From Micractinium sp. NFX-FRZ (Eukaryota; Chlorophyta; Trebouxiophyceae; Chlorellales; Chlorellaceae): DNA of 64,000 nucleotides. The stretch covers positions 37,558 through 101,557 of the forward strand of contig JAPTJF010000211.1 of NCBI GenBank assembly GCA_029339195.1, read 5' to 3'. Each line of letters opens with the position of its first letter. The stretch's first letter is position 1. The notes beneath the pieces were generated by a model that was given only the letters and a program-made list of their open reading frames with translations, had not been told where the DNA came from and did not search any database. Position numbers and translations under genes: made by a program. This document shows positions 1 through 11,500 of this stretch, in pieces.

Positions 1-455
1 GTACAGTGAGTACGCAGTGGTCACCCCCTGCCTGCATCTGGTGCTTCTACGCTGTAGAGTGAGGGCGGGCAGGCAGCACGACAGAGCAAGGACGGTCCCT
101 CTGGTTGGACCACCGATTAGCCCGGCATGCCAGCAGAGCCAAGGGGCTGGGCAAGGGCTGGGCGGGCAGCGGCGGCAGGGCAAAGGGCCAGCAACACAGC
201 AGAGGCAGCAGAGGCAGGGCAGGAGCAGGGGCAGGGGTGGGTGGGCAGGGGCAGCAGGGGCAGAGGCAAGGCAGACAGGGGCGGGGATGGGTAGGAAGGA
301 GCAGCAGAAGCAGCAGAGGCAGGGGCAATAAATGGGCAGGCAGGCGCCGCAGAGGAAGAGATGGGCAGGGGCAGGGCAAAGGGGCAGCAACACAGCACAA
401 GCGGCAGAGGCAGGTATGGGCAGAGGCACGAGGCAGGGGTGCCACAACGACGTGC

Positions 456-3400
456 CTGCGGCTTGCCGGAGATGGTCAGCGGGTAGCTGTCCACAAACTT
501 CCAATAGCGGGGGACCTGCCGGGGGTTGGGTTGGGTGGGCAGGTGGGTGAGCAAGCGTGAGGCATTGCCACTACAACACCGCATGGCTTGGACGGTGGGT
601 GGCTGGGTGGGTGAGCAAGCCAGCGTGCGGCACTACGACTGCCCAGTGCCTGCCCACCTTGTAGCGGGGCCACCTGCCCCTTGCACCACCGGCCCCCCGA
701 CCCACCGCCTGCCCAGCTCCCTGCCCACCTTGTAGCGGGCCACCTGCCCCTTGCACCACTCCCGCAGCTCCGCGCGCTTCACTCCCTCAAACCCGTCCCT
801 GCGGGCAGGCGGGCAGGCAGAAGAGAGCAAAAAGTGAATCGGCAGGGAGGGGCAGAGTGGCTTGAGAGGCCAGCACTTTGTCGCTGCTCCGCTCGCCCCA
901 GGCCCTCAACACACGCCCATGGCAGGTGGACAGCAGAGGAGGGTAAGTAGGCGGGCGAGCGAGGGGTGAGGAGGGGCGGAAGGAAGGCAGGCGGCCTGCA
1001 AAAACCAGCTGCCCAGCAGCCACCCGGCAGCCGCCTCGTGCTCACCAGCGTACCGCCCACCCTGCCAGCTCAGCACCACCTCACCGCCCACCCTGCCAGC
1101 TCAGCGCCACCTCACCGCCCACCTGAGCTTGATCCATGCGCACAGCACCTCGCCGTACCGCTGGCTGGGCACGCCAAACACCTGCACGTCTGCCACGGCG
1201 GGGTGGCCGTGCAGGAACTCCTCCACCTCCCTGCAGAGAGAAGGGTTCAGTGCGTGGTAAGGGTGAGGGGGCAACATGTGGGTGTGCCTGCCACAGCCGG
1301 GTGGTCATGGAGGAGCTCCCCTGCCTCCCTGCACCACACAGGAGGAAGGTTGGGTGTGTGCGGTGCGTGCTGGGGTTGAGGGCTTGTGCCTGCCATCGAC
1401 GAAGGTCCTCCACCCCCGCGGCACCCAGGTGCCGTCAAGCTAGGCGCCTCAACTGCACACCAAACACTTGCAAACAACTAGCACCATAAACCACCATAAC
1501 CGACAGCACCCATCATGGATGTCCTCGTCCTCCACACATCCCGGGCAGCTCCCGTCCCTTCATCACCCCGGGCCCACTGCATGCCCGCCTGGAATTGACC
1601 CGCACATCTGTGCACGTGGCCAAAGCGCACAACAACAAGCAGCCGTGCCGGCAGCGCTCACCGCGGGTACATGTTCTCCTCCTGCCCCCCCCCTCCAGGT
1701 GACCACAGCGCATCACAGCAGCGGGCATGCCGCACAGGTGCTCACCGCGGGTAGATGTTCTCCCCCCCCCAGATGACCATGTCCTTGATCCTCCCCACCA
1801 CGTTGCAGTACCCCTGCCCATCAATGGTGGCCAGGTCACCCGTGTGCATCCACCCCTCCTGCACACAAAGGGAGAACAGATGGGTGAGGGTGGGAGGAGA
1901 GGTGGGGTAGGCAGGCGAGGGATGCAGGGAGGCCCAGCCATGCTGTCCCGCACGCACACTCACACACACACACCTGGGCGCAATAGGCGGGCCGTCGTGG
2001 CCGCATCCTCGCGCACAATTGCAGTACCATCGCACTGCCACACACGCATCACCCCTCGATGCGCTGCAGCCCCGGCACCCTGCACACACAAAGCGCACCC
2101 ACACCCACACAGTCGCACCTGGTCAATGACGGCCGCCGTGGCCGCATCGTCACCCCAGTACCCCCGCATCACACTGTAGCCACGCACACACAGCTCTCCC
2201 ACCTGCACCACGGTGGGAGTGGCGGCAGCAGGGTGGCAGTTAGGAAGGATGGGGTCAGTGGCACACAGTCGGCAGGCAGCGGCACGGAGGGTGGCAGTTA
2301 ATAAGGACGGGGTCAGCGGCACACGATGGGCAGGCAGCAGCAGTGAGGGCGGCAGTTGACAACGACAGGGTCGGCGGCGGGGACGGCTCGACAGAGAGGG
2401 GCACTGCCAGTTGCCACGCCCGGCGGCTGCCCCCCACCCCCCACCCCGCCCCCTTACACACAAAACAGGCAAGCTGGGCAGTAGGCCCAGGCCTGAGAGC
2501 AGGCTCTGCCACACATTAACAGTCACAGCCACTCACCGCGCCCAGCGGCAGCGTGCGCCCGTTCCCCGGGTCGATCACTTTGGCCTCGAGGTGGGGGTGG
2601 ATGCGGCCCACTGTGGACACGCGGCGATCCACCGGGTCTGCAGGGGGAGGCAGAGAGATAGAGATTGTCAGACCAACCCACCGTTTCGCTCGAAACTGGA
2701 GGGACGATGGGGGAAGGCACCAGGCGCGTGCAGGCAAGCAGGCGGGCGGGCACAGGGCCACGCAGGGACCCCGCGGCAGAGAGGCCTGCGGCCCGCCCAC
2801 CCGACGTGCAGCCACAATGCGCGCGCACCCACCGTCTGCGCCAGTCTGGAAGGAGACGGGGGAGGTCTCGGTCATGCCGTAACAGATGGTCACGTCACTC
2901 ATGTGCATCTCGGTGCGCACCTGCAGGGCAGGTCGGGAGGAGGAAAGGTAACGGAGGCAAAGAGGAGAGGGAGGGTGAAGGGCGAGGCAGTGATCAAAGG
3001 GCCAGGCGTGCTGCACAGGTGGGCTACAAGGCGGCTTTAAAGGGCAGGGGAGGCTGCAGAAACCTGGAGATGAGGTGCGTGATTACTTGATGCAGAGGAG
3101 GCCAGAGGCGGCAGCACCATGCATTCCTGCCACGCTTGTTTGCGGAGCTCCAGCAACACACCGTCCTGCTGGTACCCATGCCACTGGAAGGGAAACCGGG
3201 GCAACAGCAAGACACCCGCAATGTTCACAGTCAACCCGCCCCACCTTCTTCATGACTTCCACAGGGCAGGTGGACCCTGCCATCACGCCGGTGCGCAGGC
3301 TGTCCAGGCGGTACTGCTTGAAGCTGCAATAAAAAGAGGGTGGGTGGGAGGTTTGGCTGAGTGCGTCTGGACGAGCAGCGATAAGGTGGGGGCCGCAGTC

Positions 3401-6400
3401 TGTCCCCAGCACACGCGCCTGCAAGCGCCCCCACGGGCCACGCCCCACGTGGCACGACTGCTCCCTCACTTGGGCAGCACCAGCTTACTCAGCGACACTT
3501 AGTGCTGGGACGCTGCTGCCTCCCGCGCAGCAATCAACAGGACATGGTTCAGTTCAAACCAACTCACTTGGGCAGCGCCAGCTCAGCGATGAACATGGTG
3601 GGCACGCCGTAGAGCGAGGTGCAGCGCTCGGAGGACACCGCCGCCAGCGTGGCCTCGGGGAAGAAGGATTCTGCCGGGGTGGTGAGAAACAGGGGGGGGG
3701 AGTGTTGCAATTGTTGGTGAGAAACAGCGGGGGGGAGTGTTGCAGTTGTTGGCGAGAAAGTCGACCCAAATGACTTTGCTCCCACTCACCCCACCCACCC
3801 ACCCACGCACCAGCAGGGGACCCCAGGCTGCTTCCAGCAAAGCAACTCAGCCAGCAAGGCTAGCCAATCAACAAGCAACAGTGCATCACCTGCAGGGTAG
3901 ACCATGGCCGCGCCCGAGGTGACGCACGCCGTGTTGCCAATCACCATCCCGAAGCAGTGATAGAGCGGCACAGGGATGCACACCCTGCAGCACAGAAAGG
4001 GGTGGTGCGGGGGTGGCTGATTTGATGGGGCAAGCGTCCAGTGGTGCCCAGTGACTTCAAGAGACAAGTGTGTCCATTTGGTCCCCAGTGACTTGATTAT
4101 GTGAGGAAGCTGGGCAGCCACGCGGCCATCCCACGGCAATGCTGCCAGCACGCCTGTAGTAAATCAGTAAGCGCCAGTGTGCCCAGCGGCGCTCCCCTAT
4201 GCCTACCTGTCGGCCTCTGTGTATCGGCAGGTGCGGGCGATGAAGAGGCCGTTGTTGAGTATGTTGCGGTGGCTCAGGGTGGCCGCCTTGGGCCGGCCCG
4301 TGGTGCCTGCCATGACAGGGGGGCAGGGACGACAATGGGAAGCGATGAGGTGACGTGGGATGAGTTGAGGAGGGCGGGGAGTGATACGACGTGAGCCGGG
4401 TTGAGGTGAGATGAGATGAGATGGGGTCTGTGCCCCGGAGTGTAAGCCAGCCCTGGCGCTGTCGCGGGCGGGGCGGCAACAAGCCGCCGCGGCCGCAGCC
4501 GGTGCGAACCACACGGCACTGCTCGACCTCACGACACTGCTCGTGTAAACCAGTGACACTATGGTACCGTCTACCCAGCCGTGGCACCACAGCAGCACCG
4601 CCACATCACCCACCCGCTCACACACCTGACGTGTACTGGAGGCTGAGGGGGCCGTCGGGCAGCAGCTGCTGACCAGCATGCCACGTCAGCACCGCCACAT
4701 CAGCACTGCCATGTCAGCATCCCACCCGCCCACCTGACGTGTACTGGATGTTGATTGGGTCGTCCGGCAGCAGCTGCGCTTCCCGCTGCCGCAGCTGCGC
4801 CTCCAGCTCCGGTGCGGCGCCGCCCGCCAGCAGCGCCTGCCAGCTCAGGTAGCCTGTGAGGCATGAAGGGTGGGGGCAGGACAGAGGGCAGGAGTGTCAG
4901 GGCAGCAGGCAGGTTGGGAGAGGCGGATTGGAGGCTGCCCGCCAGTAGCGCCTGCCAGCTCAGGTAGCCTGTGAGGCATGAAGGGTGGGGGCAGGACAGA
5001 GGGCAGGAGTGTCAAGGCCTTGAGCAGGTGCAGAGAGCGCAGCCAGAAAGGGGGCAGGCAGCGGCCCCCGGGCACGAGGGATGGGCGGCTTCGGGCAGGC
5101 TGGGGGAGGGCAACAGATGCATGTATCGGAGAACAGGGGTGCCAGGCCATGCAGGGTGTGTGAACAAGCCCAGCCAGGCCAGGCGTCCCCGTGTGGCGCG
5201 GTTATACGCCCCCACCCAGCGCCAGCCTCTACCGCCCACCACCAGCCACCCCTCAGGGCAGCCGCCCTGCCCCACCCGCCCGCCTGCCCACCCACCTTCC
5301 GGCGCGGCGCCGTCGTCGCCCTCACCCTCGCCTGCGCCCAGCACCACGCGATGCCGCAGCTGCGGCGCCTGCTCTGCCACCTCGCTGCTACCTGCCATCT
5401 CCAGAAACTCGGTCCCTCCCCGCAGCCCCGGCGCAAGCACCAGGGTGGTGACGCCTGATTGGGCCAGAGCATACGCCAGCTCAGCAGCCCGGTAGGCGGG
5501 GTTGATGTTGACCTGGCGCCAGACAGGGTGGAGCCGTACAGGGGGCAGGGTTAAACCAGGAGACACTGAGCGATCCTGCGTGCCGCCAGCTCAGCAGCCC
5601 GGTAGGCGGGGGTTGATGCTGATCTGGCGCCGGGGTGACAAGTAGTCTACTCGCACTGAGTTTTGGCCATGCGCGAGGGCATGGGGAACCAGCCCCAAGA
5701 CACATCCTCTGCCCTCCCCCACCGGGAGGCCGCCCAGGAAGGCACCCCGCCCCTGGTGGTGCGGCCCCTCCCACGCCCCGCCTCACCAGAATGGCCCCCA
5801 CTTTGGCTGTTGCAAACTGCAGCACCACCCATTCCACCCGGTTGGGTGCCCAGATGCCCACACGGTCCTCCTTCTGCGGTGGGAGGACGGGAGTGGGCCA
5901 CAAGGCGCACGCATTCATGACCAAAACACACACAGCAAGAGTTTCCTGACAGCAGTGGTTGGGAGCCCAGATGCCAACGCGGTCCTCCTTCTGCCGGGGG
6001 TGGGGGTGGGGCACACGGCCATATAGTATCAGCCACACGAGCATCCACACAGCAAGAGTCTCCGGATCACTGCAGCTGGCAGCCCACGCTGCAGAGCCCA
6101 CGCGGTTCTCCTCCTGCATCTACACGCCCCTCAATCACTCCACTTGCTGGCACACATCCGCATTCTCTTTCACCATACACCACAGTTGCACTCCAGGCTC
6201 ACCTGCACCCCGAGCGCCAGCAGGCCGCGCGCCGCCGCCTCCACCTGCAGGTGGAAAGCGCGCCAGCTCAGCCGCACGCCCTGGTGCAGGCTGACCACAG
6301 CGTCGCTGTCGGGGTAGCTCTGCACGAACGTTTGGTGACAGGGGGCAGGCAGGGGGGTGTTGTTTATGTTGAGCTGTACACCAGGACAAGGTGCAGTTGT

Positions 6401-7143
6401 CAGGGTGGCGCTGCAAGGCCGGGGCAGGGCACAGGGTGCGAGTGCAGAGTGCAGTGTGCAGGGCAACTGCACGCCGGCCTGGGGCAGCTGCCGCCCTTGA
6501 TCACACAAGCCCTTGATCACACGAGCTGCACGCTGCAGCTGCAGCCGTTTGCTGACACCCCTGGCCGCTGCTGCCTGACACGCCCGCTCACCCGCACGGT
6601 GCGGTCTAGGCACTGCCCCAGCGTCTCTTCAAGTTGGGGCACATCTGTGGCGCCCTTCACGTGCGAAAGGCCCTGCCCTTCATGCTGCTGATGCTGCGCT
6701 GGCGGCGCCGGGCTGCTGGGCAGCACTGCAGGCGATGGGGGGGGCAAGGGAGGGCAGGGGCACAGCACACATCGACTGAGCACCGTCGTGCGCAGCTACT
6801 GGGGGCAGGATGAGCTGGGCAGAAGCTCTGGGAAGCCATTTTAGGGCACCGGGACACAGTGGCACTCGGGCAATTGCCGGGGCCGTGCACCCTCCACAGC
6901 CACGCCCAACTGTCATTCTGGCGGGCTCCAGGCCAACGCATCAAACTGCTCACCTGAGCTCCTGAGGCGGGGCAGTACTGTGTCCTGCTGCCTGCTTGAG
7001 CCAGACGCCTGTGGCACCGCCACACCCCTCCGCCTGCTGCTGCTGCTGGCACCGGGGGTGGTGCCGGCGAGCGGGGGTGGCGCCGGCCGCGGTGCCGCCG
7101 CCGCCGCCGCGGAGGGCAGCTGCTGCTGCCAGGCGCGGAGCAT
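456..7143 (-). CDS. ACSF2-type medium-chain acyl-CoA synthetase, 17 exons, 3' end beyond window
   Basis: Activates a fatty acid to acyl-CoA through an acyl-AMP intermediate. Exons (minus order): 7143-6954, 6725-6592, 6319-6203, 5873-5787, 5512-5296, 4853-4734, 4306-4207, 3984-3890, 3670-3568, 3323-3245, 2920-2833, 2637-2537, 2202-2119, 1858-1746, 1230-1123, 798-729, 515-456. All phases close, giving about 622 codons, the usual ACSF2 length. Residues 1-60 are Ala/Ser/Arg-rich and look like an organellar transit peptide. Visible motifs are the ATP/AMP P-loop YTSGTTGRPK (about 286-295), YGMTETSP (about 428), [12 protein letters not shown] (507-518), [16 protein letters not shown], and the catalytic Lys in TISGK (about 620). 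The last exon may end at a GC donor, and the residues expected after that Lys were not found, so the terminus is probably off the left edge. Family membership is secure; substrate and organelle are inferred. Confidence 0.9.
655..694 (-). repeat. Intronic copy of the end of ACSF2 exon 16 plus donor
   Basis: Nearly identical to 724-762, where exon 16 ends and its donor begins (reading QVARYK then the GT). The copy sits 69 bases inside the following intron. Confidence 0.85.
1284..1334 (-). repeat. Degenerate copy of acceptor and head of ACSF2 exon 15
   Basis: Resembles 1186-1235, the acceptor plus [15 protein letters not shown]. It lies in the intron upstream of the real exon in the transcript and still carries a CAG acceptor. 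Confidence 0.6.
1660..1712 (-). repeat. Copy of the end of ACSF2 exon 14 plus donor
   Basis: Matches 1738-1795, where the exon ends GENIYPR. The copy still reads ENMYPR followed by GTGAGC. Confidence 0.8.
1975..2070 (-). repeat. Degenerate copy of the end of ACSF2 exon 13 plus donor
   Basis: Resembles 2115-2195. The real exon end reads [14 protein letters not shown]; the copy keeps a related [10 protein letters not shown] and a following GT. Confidence 0.65.
3466..3496 (-). repeat. Copy of the end of ACSF2 exon 9 plus donor
   Basis: Matches 3563-3590 (exon end reading AELALP followed by GTGAGT), 97 bases further into the intron. Confidence 0.75.
3682..3760. repeat. About 36-base tandem repeat in an ACSF2 intron
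   Basis: Two and a part copies of a unit made of gtgagaaac, a run of G, and agtgttgcaattgttg. Confidence 0.75.
4623..4672 (-). repeat. Copy of the end of ACSF2 exon 6 plus donor
   Basis: Matches 4731-4780. The copy encodes [14 protein letters not shown] against [14 protein letters not shown] in the exon, with a CAG just before and a GTGTGT donor after it. Confidence 0.85.
4939..5011 (-). repeat. Copy of acceptor and head of ACSF2 exon 6
   Basis: Nearly identical to 4824-4896, offset 115 bases. It includes the pyrimidine tract, the CAG and the first codons [10 protein letters not shown]. Confidence 0.9.
5584..5631 (-). repeat. Copy of acceptor and head of ACSF2 exon 5
   Basis: Matches 5474-5520 ([12 protein letters not shown]), offset about 110 bases upstream in the transcript. 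A single extra base breaks the frame. Confidence 0.88.
5957..6121 (-). repeat. Two further copies of acceptor and head of ACSF2 exon 4
   Basis: The exon 4 head [11 protein letters not shown] (real edge at 5838-5873) recurs at 5957-5998 with identical residues, and at 6075-6121 as [12 protein letters not shown]. The intervening intron sequence ([13 protein letters not shown] reading) is also shared, so the unit is about 118 bases. Confidence 0.88.
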
Positions 7144-8505
7144 GCCCGCGAGTGATCCTTGATGCGCCTGGTACGCAAGAAGACGTGCACCCAGTTCCCA
7201 AGGGCTGTTGGCCCGGGCAGCGGGGTCGCTTCAAACTTCGAGCGCCGTTTCCAGCAGGCAGCGCTGCTTACTGATAAGATTGCGAACTACTCGATCATGG
7301 GCAGGGTGCAAGCGACCGGATGAAGGGTCCGTGAAACCCTTTCGCAGCAGGCCACTCACACCCAGGCGGCGCAGAGGCGGCTTCGTAACAATCTCGTTGC
7401 TTCCTGGTGTTTCTTTTGACCTAGATTTGGGTTCTGGGAATCACATGCCTCCAGAATGTTGCACAGACGGTAAGGAGCCTCACAACCCTGGGGCGCCGGC
7501 CTCTGCTCCTTGCCTCCCATGGAGCTGGTTTGGATGTCGGCGGGGCTGGTCTCAGGACCCCAGTACCAGCAGCGGCGGCGCAGCAGGCCACCAACCACCG
7601 GCGCTGTGGTTGACGGAGGCAACGCCGCACTAACGAGGTGCGCTGGTGGTCCATCGCCTGCCCCGTGCACTGTGGGGCGGTCCTGTAGGCAGGTCTGTCA
7701 GGGTACATAGCATCAGGCCTACCCTGGCAGTGGCCAGCTAGCCAGCCGGGTGAATGCCCGCCTTGGCATGTGCCAGCCCTCCTTTCCGCTGGCGGCAAAG
7801 TTGGCGTTGGTTGGGCAGCAGCGCAAATGCAGGGCTGGGAATGCACGGCAGTGGGGGATGCACAAGGCGGGCACGCTGCCTTCAACAATGAGCAGCGGAC
7901 ACCCAGGATGGGAACAGATAATCAGCAAGGACTGTGCCCTGGCATGAGGGTCGGGAGGCATGCCCTTTGGCCTCCCCCTGCCCTGCTCGCTGCCTGGCAT
8001 GGCACTGCCCACACTCTTGGGAAAAAGAGCAGAGTTGAGTTGAGGTCCTTTGGAGTGCGGAGCAAGGACGCATCAGCGGGAGGGGCAAGGTGGTTGGCTG
8101 GTGGGCAGCGGCGCAGGAGGCGCAAGGCTCAGCAGCGGGGTGCAGTGTTGCAAGGATGGGGCGGCAGTGGGGGGAGTGTTCTGTTGGGAGGGCATTGATG
8201 CAGTGGATCAGTCTGGGTATTGACAGAGTAGGAGCTTGGAGAGAACTGGGTTCCCTGGGGCGGTCAGCTAGCTGCTGCCGGTGCGTTGGCAGCAGCACAG
8301 CGTGCGTCGGGCAGTCTGGCAGCAGCACAGCGTGCGTGGCGTGGGAGAGCGCTTGCGCACTGCGGCCTCTGCTTTCTCGCGCGCCGTACTTTCCGCGGGA
8401 TTTGTTAGCATGAGAATCAACTGGGCGTCCAAGCCGCTGTAACCCGACGGGGACTGTCCAACCGCTCCGGGGAGTTGCGGGGGTTGCGCACCCTAGCCAG
8501 CCCAG
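7144..8505. other. Divergent intergenic region between ACSF2-like and deacetylase genes
   Basis: About 1.36 kb between two outward-facing starts. It must hold both promoters and 5' leaders. Open frames cross it on both strands but none shows a recognisable family, intron-consistent coding pattern or start context. A short direct repeat of the 20 bases ggcagcagcacagcgtgcgt occurs twice near 8290-8340. Confidence 0.6.
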
Positions 8506-11500
8506 ATGGTCCGATCGGAGTCCACGTTGCTTCTGTTGACGCTGGTAGCTTCCGCGGCAACAGGTAAAGTCTCCGCGTCTGATCGCTGTGGCATGTGCTT
8601 TGCTGGCGGCACCTGCCCAGGGGCGCCGACAGTCTGCCGGCCGGCGGCAACTTCATGTTGGCAATGAAGTTGAATTACTGTTGACGTCAACCGCACTATT
8701 GTGCCATGATGTGCTTGCAGCCTCCGGAAAGCTCCCACGGTGGTATAACTGCAGCTGTGCCGCTGGCGCACAGGCGGGCAACACAACCGGCTGCGTCTGC
8801 CCCGCCACCGTACCGCCAGGGGGCCTCCCGCCCAGCGACACCCCACAGTTTATACTGTTCACGGTAGGCATGGACAGGCGCTTGCCAAGCTTCCACCAAC
8901 CGGCTTGGCATGATGAGGGGTTCCCTGGCATTGCGGCATTTGTCTGGTTGTCGCTCATGTGTGCAGATTGTGTGCGTGGTGGGAGGGCAAATGGGCAGGC
9001 ATGTGGAGAAAGGGGGGGCTGCCAGTGGGCCCGCCCCCAACCCTCCTGTGGCACACAACATCACCCCATCTTGCCCCTCCCCGCCCCCCCCTGTGGTACA
9101 CAACAGTGACCCTGCTCCCCCCGTCTCCCTCCCACCTACTGCAGCATGACGATGCCATCACCCCCGCTGCCGAGGCCGCGTTCCGGGCCATCCTTGACGG
9201 CCGGCGCAGCCTGGACGGCTGCACAGCCACCGCCACTCTGTTCACGCTGGCGAGAGGGACAGGTGGGGCGCTGCCTGGCGCCGCCTGGCGCCACCTGGTG
9301 CCTCTGGGATCCAAACCTAATGCTGCAGACCTGCGGGGCTGCAAGCCTAATGGCAAGGGCGCTGCCGCTGCTAGCTATTTCACCATCACGATTGACCTCC
9401 TGAATGCACCCCTGCCTGCTTGCTGACTGTGCAGACTGTGCGCTGCTGCGGGGGCTGCACCGGGATGGCTACGAATTGGCCTCTCACTCGCTATCACACC
9501 AGAAGGCAAGCGGGGGGGCAGGCATGGCTGATGCACGTTTCACCTTGACTGATGACAACAACTTGCTGAACAACTGTAGGTGCGGGCCTCTGTGCGCCCC
9601 CTGCCTGCCTGCGTGCCTGCCTGCCTGCTGTGACGAGCGCCCCAACCGACAGGTGTGCTCACTTCCATCCGCTGCCTCACCCGCTCCACCTTCTGCAGAT
9701 GAACGGCTGGAGCCGGGCGGAGGTTGAGGCAGAGGTGGTTGGCGGGCGGGCCGCCCTGGCCAGCAAGTGCAATGTGTCGGAGTCGGACATCGTGGGGTGG
9801 CGGCAGCCCTACCTCATGGCATCGCCCACCGTGCGAGAGGTGAGCGGGGGGAGGGGCTGGGCAGCTGCTTCGCCTGCCGCACTCCCAAACGGCTCTAGGG
9901 CACCGCGCCAATGCTTCCTGGAGCCAACAGTCCGCGTGCCCCCCACGCTCCCTCCTCCTCGCCCCCTTCCCGGCGTCCCCCCCCCCACCCACACACACAC
10001 CCACAGGTGCTGCTGGAGGCGGGCTTCCTGTATGACAGCACACTGCTGGAGGATCCCGAGGGCGGGTCGGTGTCCCGCGGCATGGGCGCCCGCCTGTGGC
10101 CCTACTCCCTGCGGGATGGCATCCCACAGAACTGCGAGAGGTGAGAGTGAGCCTGGGTTGGCGGTGCACCATGCTGTTGCACCGGCGTGCAACAATCTGT
10201 TGGTCGAGTCTGTTGTGTGCCTGTTGGACGTGCCAATTGGGCGCCACCGCAGTTTCTCCTCCCTGATCCCTCGCAGGTGGGCGCCTTACCAAGATTGCAC
10301 CGAGGCGGAGCGCTACCCAGGGCTCTTCGAGGTGCCAGGTGGGCAAGCCGCCCCCCCAGCCTGGTGGGGCGCCACGCTGTGCCATGCTGTGCCTGCGCCC
10401 CCTCAGCTCCCTGGCGCTCTCGCTGTGTTCCCTCCATACCCCCAGCCTTATTGTAACACCCGTATTACTTGCCTGTCCCCGAGCTACTGCTCACATGACA
10501 CCACCCTGTACTGGCCACTTTGATTCATACCATCCCCCCGCTCCCCCGCCGGAGGCCTTGCCCCTGCCTCCCGTCCGCGCCCCGCACCATCCGCCGCCCT
10601 ACTTGGTCCCAGTTTCTCTGCCACCTGCCCCTGACCCCTTCACCCCTGCCCACCCCTCCTGCCACCCGCAGTCTGGGACCTCTCCCCCACGGGCCTGTTC
10701 TCTGCCGACCCCGCCGACCGCAGCGGGCGCAGCATGTACGAGGTGCTGAAAGCGGCGTTTGACGCCGCCTACTCTGGCAACCGCGCGCCGCTGCCCATCT
10801 ACGTGCACAGCTCCTTCTTCACTCCCGAGGGGGTGCAGGCCATGCAGCGATTTGCAGGTGAGAGGCAGGCCGTGGGACAGGGGTGGACAGGGGCCATAGC
10901 AGTGGAGCTGACCAGTGTGGCCGGCCGGGGTGGCTGGTGCCGGGCTCGAAAGGCTGCTTTGCTTCCCTAGTGCCTCAATCTTGGAGCTCCGCCCTAGCCC
11001 GCATGCTCACATAGGCGTGCGCCACCCACCCCGGCTGCACTGCAGACTATGCTCTGAGCCAGCCCCACAGTTACTTTGTGACGATGCGGCAGGCTGTGGC
11101 GTGGATGCAGAATCCCGTGCCTGCGTCGCAGCTGACGCCCGCTGCGCTGGCGTGCGGCAACCCCGGCGGGGTGCCCACCACAGCAGCTGGCGCAGGCGTG
11201 CCTGCCGCTGGGCCGCCTCCGGTGGGCGCTCCTACAGCTAGCCCAGGCCCTTCAGCAGCCGCAGGGATTTTGGCCTCTGCGCCTCTCTTGACGGGAGCAG
11301 CCGGCGGGCAGCCGGCGGCTGGGGGTGGGCAGGGCAGCGCCGCGCCTCCGCCCCAGGCAGGCCTGGCGGCACCTGCCAGCGCTGCCGCTGCCCTTCCGAC
11401 GCAGGGTCAGCACGATGCCGCCGCAGCATTTGCCATCATGGCAGCGGCGGAGGAGGGGGCGCAGGCGCAGGCGCGTGAAGCAACAGGTGGCGGCTCCGGA

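Noticed and set aside
1..455. Last coding exon of the ACSF2-like gene inside the window
   Set aside because: An acceptor near 49 gives residues unlike the expected end of the family, so I left the gene open at its 3' end.
9540..10385. 281-residue minus-strand open frame
   Set aside because: Antisense shadow of deacetylase exons 5-7, which carry catalytic motifs and close in phase.
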